This document shows positions 1 to 4,252 of a stretch of 9,530 nt of DNA, piece after piece (positions within the stretch are counted from its first letter, which is position 1; every line of letters begins with the position of its first letter). The position numbers and the translations under genes are program-made. Under the pieces are notes generated by a model that ran no database searches, was not told the DNA's origin, and saw only the letters and a list, made by a program, of their open reading frames with translations. This DNA is from Acidimicrobiaceae bacterium (GTDB taxonomy: Bacteria > Actinomycetota > Acidimicrobiia > Acidimicrobiales > RAAP-2), in NCBI GenBank assembly GCA_003164275.1, contig PLSY01000434.1, positions 1-9,530 on the forward strand, written 5' to 3'.

Positions 1-778
1 TCGCGAGTTTCGTTGATCGCCCACACCGCTGTTGAATGGTGATGATCGGTTCCCACCTACCTACGGTCTGCTTGCCGTCGTGGAGGCGCAAGCCAGCGAT
101 GGTCGGTGAGTACAACCACCTCGTCAAGGTGCGAACGCACCATGGATTCCCCTCTGTGGTCAACATGCCTGCGTCGTTGAGCATATTGACGGCTGCCGGG
201 GCGTTGGAGCCGTGCAGAAGGAGGCTTGCTGCTCTACGACCGAGCGCAGCTTCCTCGGGAACCAGCCTCTTGAAACCACGTTCGTATCCGAAGCATCGCC
301 TGCCTCCAATGGGGGGGTCGCCTCGTGCTGCCTCCTGCGCCCTGACGGCCTTGACACGCTTGCCTATCGACTCCGCTTCGTTCTCGGCCATCGCCACCAT
401 CAGACCGAAGATGGCCTGACCCATGCCCGTAGAGGTATCGACCTGATCTTCGACGCACATCAGGATTGCTCCCACCTGTTGCAAGTCGGCGGCAATAAGG
501 AATGCCGTTGTGACTCGGCGGGCTAAGCGGTCGAGCTTCCAGACACAGACGGCATCGAATGCACGGCTACGGAGACCCTCCCTCATCCGCTCGAACTGAG
601 GTCGCTCCTTCTTGCGGTTGTAGGCACTGGCATTGCGGTCCACGAACTCACGAACGACTTCGTGCCCACGGTTCTCCACGTACTGCCTGCACGACTCAAG
701 TTGCCGGTCAATCGTGCGGGCATCCCCATCCCTGTCGAGTGACACCCTGGCATAGACGGCAACTCGCACAAGGTTCAC
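1..778 (-). CDS. Large serine recombinase (resolvase/invertase family), C-terminus beyond the window
   Basis: This DNA recombinase cuts and rejoins DNA through a serine-DNA intermediate. The frame is open from a GTG at 778 to the left edge, giving 259 visible residues. The N-terminal resolvase domain covers about residues 4-145. It contains YARVS (residues 9-13) with the presumed nucleophile Ser13, the KLDRLAR motif at 81-87, and the long helix around GLMVAMAENEAESIGKR (125-141). A recombinase domain follows, with GGRRCFGYE near 158-166 and WLYSPTIAGL near 221-230, so it belongs to the large serine recombinases rather than to short resolvases. The start could also be GTG at 769; neither has a strong ribosome binding site. 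It follows the 64-residue gene by about 62 bases and is probably co-transcribed with it. The expected zinc-ribbon/coiled-coil part lies outside the window, so intactness cannot be judged. It may be a second integrase or belong to a different nested element. Confidence 0.93.
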   Translation of the reverse strand, partial: MNLVRVAVYARVSLDRDGDARTIDRQLESCRQYVENRGHEVVREFVDRNASAYNRKKERPQFERMREGLRSRAFDAVCVWKLDRLARRVTTAFLIAADLQQVGAILMCVEDQVDTSTGMGQAIFGLMVAMAENEAESIGKRVKAVRAQEAARGDPPIGGRRCFGYERGFKRLVPEEAALGRRAASLLLHGSNAPAAVNMLNDAGMLTTEGNPWCVRTLTRWLYSPTIAGLRLHDGKQTVGRWEPIITIQQRCGRSTKLA

Positions 779-840
779 CGTAACGCTGACGCCTAATCTG
801 GCACTAGACGTACGGTATGCGTCCCACCATTACCGAGCGC

Positions 841-1035
841 CTAGTCGGCTCGTGCTGGGTAGTACATCAAGTGAGCGCCATGGTGGTTGGCCGACTGTCG
901 AAACTTCGTGACGCCACCGTTCACCGTGATCTTGCCCTTCACCTGGTAGCCCCGCACGTCCACGATGGCGATGTCACCGGAAAGCGTGTACGACCTCCAC
1001 TGCCCGTCAGGGCAGAGTGCGAGCCTCTTCGTCAC
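841..1035 (-). CDS. Small hypothetical protein, 64 residues
   Basis: I do not recognise this protein. The GTG start at 1035 overlaps the stop codon of the upstream 162-residue gene as GTGA, and a GGAG lies about ten bases upstream, a layout typical of translational coupling. A GTG at 1074 in the same frame would add 13 residues but would overlap the upstream gene by 43 bases, so I prefer 1035. The product, starting MTKRLALCPDGQW, alternates hydrophobic and polar residues (for example IAIVDVRGYQVKGKITVNGG), which suggests a small beta-rich fold. No signal peptide or membrane segment is visible. It ends about 60 bases before the serine recombinase and probably shares its transcript. It could be a spurious frame, but the overlap and the protein-like composition favour a real gene. 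Confidence 0.55.
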   Translation of the reverse strand: MTKRLALCPDGQWRSYTLSGDIAIVDVRGYQVKGKITVNGGVTKFRQSANHHGAHLMYYPARAD

Positions 1036-1520
1036 CACGATGACTCCACTATCAACCCGCTCCGCTCGAAGCACTCGTCATAGAAGTCGCCCACTCCTTG
1101 CACCTGGTGCGCCAGCCGCCAGAGCGCCGCTGACCACTTAGAAACCCGGCCATCTTCAGCCCTCGGGAGCCATACGCCGCCGTCCTGCCCGTCGCCCCAG
1201 TCGTCGGCAACTTGTTCGCCGTCGTGGTCCACCACGAGATGTCCCACTGCGCCGCCACCAGCGGATGGCAGGACAGTCACCCGAAGGCAGATCGTCGGGA
1301 GTGTGTGATGCCGAGCTTCAAGCCATCGAGTGCTCGGCAGCTTGAACCAATCGCCTGGGACGCTCATCACGACTCGTTCAAGCGGGAGGATGTCCGACAT
1401 CACGAACATGATGCTCATCGCCCTCACTGCAAAGGCCTCGTCGGTCTCGTCTTCCCGCCGTCGAACGAAGACCTTGCTCCGGCCCTCGGCATCATCGAAG
1501 CGGCCATCTACGTCTGGCAT
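1032..1520 (-). CDS. Hypothetical protein, 162 residues
   Basis: I do not recognise this family. The ATG at 1520 has a strong ribosome binding site, AGGAGG at 1526-1531 with five bases of spacing, and the stop overlaps the next gene, so it is very likely translated. The N-terminal third is highly charged (FVRRREDETDEAF). The middle contains a hydrophobic stretch (AMSIMFVMSDILPL) too polar for a clear membrane helix. The C-terminal part is acidic and tryptophan-rich, with GHLVVDHDGEQVADDW and WSAALWRLAHQVQ. No cysteine pairs, nucleotide-binding loop or nuclease motif is visible. It sits between the SHOCT protein and the 64-residue gene in a minus-strand cluster leading to the serine recombinase. 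That context suggests element cargo or an accessory protein, but gives no function. Confidence 0.7.
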   Translation of the reverse strand: MPDVDGRFDDAEGRSKVFVRRREDETDEAFAVRAMSIMFVMSDILPLERVVMSVPGDWFKLPSTRWLEARHHTLPTICLRVTVLPSAGGGAVGHLVVDHDGEQVADDWGDGQDGGVWLPRAEDGRVSKWSAALWRLAHQVQGVGDFYDECFERSGLIVESSW

Positions 1521-1685
1521 AACTTCCTCCTCATCGATCTTGGCATTACCACCGATGCCCTAGGGCCGGTTGGTTGGAGGTCAGCGGGCCAAGTCCCTCG
1601 CTCCTATCGTGATGACAAGATCCATCGTACCCGACGAGAGACTCGATTGGCCGGGCCGAATCGATTTCAGAGGAGCGGCTTCGAG
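1521..1685. other. Spacer between the SHOCT gene and the 162-residue gene
   Basis: These 165 bases hold the ribosome binding site of the 162-residue gene at their left end. I see no convincing promoter or terminator hairpin in the rest. The gap is wider than the others in this cluster, so the downstream genes may have their own promoter here, but no clear -35/-10 pair could be assigned. Confidence 0.4.
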
Positions 1686-2360
1686 TCAGTTGGACAGGAG
1701 TCGCTGCTTGGCTGCCTCGAACTGCCCTTCGGTCAGCGCTCCTGAGTCCCGATGCTCGATGAGTCGGTTCAATGCTGAAACAACATCCTGGTCCGGGGCG
1801 ATGCTCGACTGAGCCAGACGAGAGCGATCATTGGCAGCTTGATTCGCTATCACCCGATCCGACAGTGTCCGAAGCGTGTTCCTGACCGGAAGAACGTCAT
1901 AGTTGTCGAGTCGAAGGTCGACCCAACCCCCGTCCGCCACGATGCCAATCGTTGCCCACTTGCTCTTCTTCTTCGTCAGCCCATTGAGCGCTGTTGCTAT
2001 CAACATTCCTTCGGCGGCGCCCTGGACACCAAATCCGCCGCCGAAGAAACCTCCCCCTGTCGTCATGGATTGACCGCTCACTCGGACATCAGCGAGCGTG
2101 TCGAGTGGCACGGTTGATGCTGCGCCAGGGACTCCCAGTGCAATACGGTCGTCGTAGACGTACAGGTATCCGCTGCTTCCAATAGTTGGTGCCCAACCGG
2201 CGCCATCCAATACAACGAATGGGCCGAGTGCAGCTTCGGGAGAGTCGGCACGTCCCTCCGTTGTAAGCACCGGCGCAGGCTTGCTGGGCGACTTGTGCCG
2301 GACGATGTACCAAATGAGAGGTACGAACATCAGCAGGACGAGTAGGACCAGGAAGAACAT
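1686..2360 (-). CDS. Membrane-anchored protein with C-terminal SHOCT domain
   Basis: This 224-residue protein begins with one strongly hydrophobic segment (residues 2-20, MFFLVLLVLLMFVPLIWYIV) followed by RHK. By the positive-inside rule this predicts a single anchor with the bulk of the protein in the cytoplasm. Residues about 47-175 are beta-rich (GYLYVYDDRIALGVP, VPLDTLADVRVSG) and may form a PH-like fold, interrupted by a glycine-rich loop (TTGGGFFGGGFG, 100-111). Residues 193-222 match the SHOCT domain, a short helical pair with the GALTEGQFEAAKQRLL signature that is common at C-termini of bacterial membrane and phage-borne proteins and is thought to aid oligomerisation. The ATG at 2360 has AGGA six bases upstream and overlaps the stop of a short upstream frame as TGATG. 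The molecular role is unknown; a cell-surface or regulatory cargo function is possible. Confidence 0.88.
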   Translation of the reverse strand: MFFLVLLVLLMFVPLIWYIVRHKSPSKPAPVLTTEGRADSPEAALGPFVVLDGAGWAPTIGSSGYLYVYDDRIALGVPGAASTVPLDTLADVRVSGQSMTTGGGFFGGGFGVQGAAEGMLIATALNGLTKKKSKWATIGIVADGGWVDLRLDNYDVLPVRNTLRTLSDRVIANQAANDRSRLAQSSIAPDQDVVSALNRLIEHRDSGALTEGQFEAAKQRLLSN

Positions 2361-2428
2361 CAGCTGTCCTTCCTCCGACTTGGGATGACAGGACCATCTG
2401 TCCAGTGAATCAGACGTACCAAGTCCAT
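2360..2428 (-). CDS. Possible 22-residue coupled leader peptide
   Basis: This short frame starts at ATG 2428 (MDLVRLIHW...) with a GGGAGG nine bases upstream and an in-frame TAG just before the start, so it cannot extend upstream. Its stop overlaps the ATG of the SHOCT gene as TGATG. The pairing suggests a leader peptide that hands ribosomes to the SHOCT gene. It resembles no family I know, and a frame this short can arise by chance; the case rests on the binding site and the overlap. Confidence 0.3.
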   Translation of the reverse strand: MDLVRLIHWTDGPVIPSRRKDS

Positions 2429-2468
2429 CGCCGCCTACCTCCCGATTTCATATCGCCTTTTGGCGGTC

Positions 2469-2490
2469 AGTATCGCTATCGACAGATACT
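2469..2490. promoter_or_regulatory. Operator-like dyad
   Basis: AGTATC and GATACT form a 6-base inverted repeat with 10 bases between them, inside a run containing repeated TATCG words. It lies about 110-130 bases upstream of the SHOCT gene start. The size is right for a dimeric repressor, but no binding protein can be assigned and a dyad this short may be chance. Confidence 0.25.
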
Positions 2491-2590
2491 CCATCGAACT
2501 GAAGGCAGCCATTGGCCGGCGAGGCTCAAACAGAATGCCCGTTTCGAGGTGATCACGACTATCTCGACGATCTTCCGAACGCTTCAAAGG

Positions 2591-2631
2591 TGACCTTGGC
2601 GCTCTTGGACGTGGCAAGGTCAGCTGCCACG
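2591..2631. repeat. Two overlapping, mutually exclusive inverted repeats
   Basis: TGACCTTG (2591-2598) pairs with CAAGGTCA (2615-2622). CGTGGCA (2610-2616) pairs with TGCCACG (2625-2631). The arms share bases, so only one stem can form at a time in a transcript. This resembles the design of attenuators, but neither stem is followed by a T run and no gene is obviously controlled. Confidence 0.4.
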
Positions 2632-2646
2632 ACAAGGACGTGACCG

Positions 2647-2664
2647 AAAAGATCCGCTTCGGAT
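2647..2664 (-). terminator. Weak intrinsic terminator candidate after the HNH gene
   Basis: On the minus strand ATCCG-AAG-CGGAT is followed at once by CTTTT, about 60 bases past the stop of the degenerate HNH gene. The position and T run fit a terminator, but a five-pair stem is short. Confidence 0.3.
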
Positions 2665-2721
2665 GGGGTTGCAGCGAATCCGGTGGTTGCGTCGTCTCGC
2701 AATGCTGAGTTGGAGATAATC

Positions 2722-3447
2722 TCAACGCCCACCGGTACGAGGCAAGCGCCGACCCATCGGTTGACCGTAGGAGGTCGATGGGAACGGTCGCCCCAGCGGG
2801 ACGGGGCATCCGGTTGGCGGTTCGCTCGGTGTACGCACCGCTTCGGGTTGCGGGGAAGGCTGGGGCGAGGTGAGCACCGGCTGCTGGGGGCGCATTGCCT
2901 TCAGATCTCGCTCGAAGTCCTCGTGGTACTGACGGATGCCTCGATGACGGGAAGGACGGATTCGGCCCCCCGCTTCGGGACGCACTCGCCCCATGGCTAT
3001 CTGCGCAACTTGCCTCTTCGTCAAGCCGAACTGGGCACCGATCTGCTCCTCGTCGCTACCGAGAGCATCAAGTAGGCGGATGTGCTGGATGTCACTGGCG
3101 GGCAGCCTCCCAACCAGTCCCCTGGTGGCCCTCTGCGGCTTCGGCTTCCACCGCCCAGTCGGCTTCGCCCACCAGTGAGAAGTCCTGCAACAGAGACGAT
3201 CGCCACAGAGGTTACGGAGATACTTCGGAAGCTCGCCCGTGCACAGCCAGAAGGAGATCCTGTGAGCGAGCACGTAGCGGTTGTCTCCACCGTCCTTGGC
3301 CCGCCACAGGTACCTTCCCGCACCGCTGCTGTGGCGAGGTCCGAGCCACGGCCAGCATCCATCGCCGGACTGGTCGACCTGACGGTAGAAGCGTGAGCGG
3401 AAGTTCTCCAACTCGTACCTGGGTAGGGACACTTCGAGGCGCTTCAC
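2722..3447 (-). CDS. HNH-fold protein with C-terminal helix-turn-helix, first catalytic His replaced by Asn
   Basis: From GTG 3447 this is 241 residues. Residues 19-92 match the phage/mobile-element HNH endonuclease pattern: GCWPWLG (30-36), AHR (61-63), then LCGDRLCC and SHWW. Family members read a histidine two residues before the first of these cysteines (HxC); here it is Asn79 in YLRNLC. The codon is AAC at 3211-3213, one base away from the His codon CAC. Residues 115-156 look like a helix-turn-helix of the type often found after such nucleases (EEQIGAQFGLTKRQVAQIAMG). The tail from about 186 is proline-rich and probably disordered. The GTG overlaps the stop of a short upstream frame as GTGA and has AGAGG nine bases upstream; a start at 3555 would have its AAGGA directly abutting. 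With its DNA-binding parts kept and a catalytic residue lost, it may act as a repressor or origin-binding protein, though it may simply be decaying. Confidence 0.8.
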   Translation of the reverse strand: MKRLEVSLPRYELENFRSRFYRQVDQSGDGCWPWLGPRHSSGAGRYLWRAKDGGDNRYVLAHRISFWLCTGELPKYLRNLCGDRLCCRTSHWWAKPTGRWKPKPQRATRGLVGRLPASDIQHIRLLDALGSDEEQIGAQFGLTKRQVAQIAMGRVRPEAGGRIRPSRHRGIRQYHEDFERDLKAMRPQQPVLTSPQPSPQPEAVRTPSEPPTGCPVPLGRPFPSTSYGQPMGRRLPRTGGR

Positions 3448-3527
3448 GACTTCAGGCCTCTGCAACTCTTTGACCCGATGGACAATTCCTTGCGCACGTC
3501 CGGCTCTGCACTGAGTTGGTCCATCAT
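3444..3527 (-). CDS. Possible 27-residue coupled leader peptide upstream of the HNH-fold gene
   Basis: Two adjacent ATGs (3527 and 3524) follow an excellent AAGGAG at 3533-3538 with five bases of spacing. The frame reads MMDQLSAEPDVRKEL and ends in a TGA that overlaps the GTG of the HNH-fold gene. This is the strongest start signal in the neighbourhood, while the HNH start itself has only AGAGG. Coupled translation through this short frame is therefore plausible. The same frame is open further upstream, but it would then cross the repeat array and has no other good start. No known family. Confidence 0.35.
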   Translation of the reverse strand: MMDQLSAEPDVRKELSIGSKSCRGLKS

Positions 3528-3583
3528 CGGCACTCCTTCTGGTGACGCTTGCCACTCCTTAGGTGGATTGAGGGGTCCGAGCA

Positions 3584-3600
3584 CAGGGAACACAGCCCTG
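3584..3600. repeat. Hairpin abutting the left repeat triplet
   Basis: CAGGG (3584-3588) pairs with CCCTG (3596-3600) around a 7-base loop, and the first 9-base repeat begins at the very next base. The contact suggests that the two belong to one functional site. The stem is short, so on its own it would mean little. Confidence 0.45.
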
Positions 3601-3627
3601 GCGGGTGTTGCGGGTGTTGCGGGTGCT
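3601..3627 (+). repeat. Iteron-like triplet, left arm (3 x 9 bases)
   Basis: Three 9-base units stand end to end: GCGGGTGTT, GCGGGTGTT, GCGGGTGCT. A looser copy, GCGGGTGAC, lies at 3655-3663. Contiguous short repeats beside a replication gene are typical of iterons bound by an initiator, or of operators bound by a regulator. The mirror triplet lies at 3743-3769. Confidence 0.8.
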
Positions 3628-3742
3628 GCTGCAGCTCGATCCGCATCGGTGCGTGCGGGTGACTGTTGACGCCCGACGTCCTGGCTGAGGCAGACAACCG
3701 AGCAGCGGCAAACCCGATCAACAAGTTGGACCTGGCGGTGGG

Positions 3743-3769
3743 AACCCCCGCAACCTACGCAACCCCCGC
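3743..3769 (-). repeat. Iteron-like triplet, right arm in inverted orientation (3 x 9 bases)
   Basis: On the plus strand the units are AACCCCCGC, AACCTACGC, AACCCCCGC. Read on the minus strand they are GCGGGGGTT, GCGTAGGTT, GCGGGGGTT. The outer units match the left-arm unit GCGGGTGTT at 8 of 9 positions. Both arrays have three units and 27 bases and face each other across 115 bases. This symmetry is hard to explain by coding constraint. Confidence 0.8.
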
Positions 3770-4020
3770 AGGTGCGATCTCGCTCGGCTCTTCTCTGGGA
3801 CACATACATGCCGCCGCTCAGACCAATCCCGATCAATCCAGCCCGATTGGACCCTGTCGACCTCTGAAATCTCCTCCGAAGAAGTGTGATGACGGAAGAG
3901 TGGCAACAGGAAGTTCCAGCTCAGAAGCGTTTATCGCCATTGATCCACTTTCTTCCGTTCTTGACCCTGTCCAACTCCGTTCGACTCCATCTAAGAGGTG
4001 AAGACAGAGGTCCTGTCTCC

Positions 4021-4027
4021 TTGGAGG
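4021..4027 (+). promoter_or_regulatory. Ribosome binding site deciding the start of the small HTH gene
   Basis: TTGGAGG ends nine bases before ATG 4037. The in-frame GTG at 3998 has its only GA-rich bases directly abutting it, so 4037 is the better start. Confidence 0.75.
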
Positions 4028-4036
4028 TTCAACGGC

Positions 4037-4252
4037 ATGCCAGAGCAACTACCTATCCCGGACGGTGAACCTGTTCTCTACAACAAGCGAGAGGCAGCGA
4101 ACTACCTGCGCACGACCGAGCGGCACGTCGAACGGCTCGTGGAGCAGAGTGCGCTCGGTCACTGCCGAGTCGGTCGCTTCTTGAGGTTCACCGAGGCCGA
4201 CCTCCAGAACTACCTCCACCGGACCCACGTCGAACCTAAGGGGGTCAAGTGA
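4037..4252 (+). CDS. Small helix-turn-helix DNA-binding protein (excisionase/MerR-like, HTH_17 type)
   Basis: This 71-residue protein is almost entirely one winged helix-turn-helix of the excisionase-like type. YNKREAANYLRTTERHVERL (about residues 15-34) forms the first helices and the recognition helix, and GRFLRFTEADLQNYL is the typical wing and closing helix. Proteins of this class act as excisionases, transcription regulators or accessory replication factors. Its stop overlaps the ATG of the Prim-Pol gene (TGATG), so it is translated together with the replication protein and is the first gene of that operon. It faces the repeat region directly, which makes it, with the Prim-Pol, a candidate to bind the 9-base repeats. 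A second protein of the same fold next to the integrase is the better excisionase candidate, so I infer a regulatory or replication role here. Confidence 0.88.
   Translation: MPEQLPIPDGEPVLYNKREAANYLRTTERHVERLVEQSALGHCRVGRFLRFTEADLQNYLHRTHVEPKGVK

Larger units (their letters stand above)
2429..2721. other. Gene-poor stretch with several inverted repeats
   Basis: No frame here looks like protein. The frames that cross it are rich in arginine, proline and serine and have no start-site signal. It holds an operator-like dyad (2469-2490), a small CGCC-TTTT-GGCG hairpin near 2448-2459, two overlapping inverted repeats (2591-2631) and a short stem followed by a T run on the minus strand (2647-2664). 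It probably contains the 3' end of the HNH transcript and the promoter of the SHOCT gene, but I cannot identify a clear -35/-10 pair. Confidence 0.5.
3528..4036. other. Divergent intergenic region, candidate replication origin or control region
   Basis: These roughly 500 bases separate the minus-strand HNH-fold gene from the plus-strand replication operon. Frames crossing the region are low-complexity (PATPATP-type peptides) and come from the repeats themselves. It holds a hairpin (3584-3600), two opposed triplets of 9-base repeats, and a somewhat AT-richer part at about 3925-3965. Both operon promoters should lie here. TTGACC at 3961 is a possible -35 for the plus-strand operon, but I find no good -10 at the right distance. 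Confidence 0.6.

Noticed and set aside
36..526. Plus-strand frames over the serine recombinase
   Set aside because: They are antisense shadows of the recombinase frame, which has clear catalytic motifs.
1212..1745. Plus-strand frame of 177 codons
   Set aside because: It lies antisense to the 162-residue gene and the end of the SHOCT gene, both of which have strong binding sites or a recognisable domain. It has neither.
2435..2809. Minus-strand frame of 124 codons between the HNH-fold and SHOCT genes
   Set aside because: It overlaps the tail of the HNH-fold gene, is rich in Arg/Pro/Ser as expected for a shadow frame, and has no start signal.
3601..3769. CRISPR array
   Set aside because: Units are only 9 bases and contiguous, with no unique spacers of regular length, and no cas gene is present.
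3444..3836. Long minus-strand frame of about 130 codons crossing the left repeat triplet
   Set aside because: Most of it is low-complexity peptide produced by the repeats, and its upstream ATG lacks a binding site. Only the last 27 codons have a good start, and these are listed separately.
3961..3990. Promoter with TTGACC as -35 for the replication operon
   Set aside because: The -35 is fair, but no -10 resembling TATAAT lies at 16-18 bases, so it is mentioned only within the intergenic region entry.
3666..4001. Plus-strand frame of about 111 codons crossing the right repeat triplet
   Set aside because: Composition is not protein-like, there is no ribosome binding site, and the ATPATY-type stretch is the repeat array itself.
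3886..4068. Plus-strand 60-codon frame just before the HTH gene
   Set aside because: The first residues look plausible, but the binding site is weak and the frame runs into the HTH gene out of frame with no family-like pattern.
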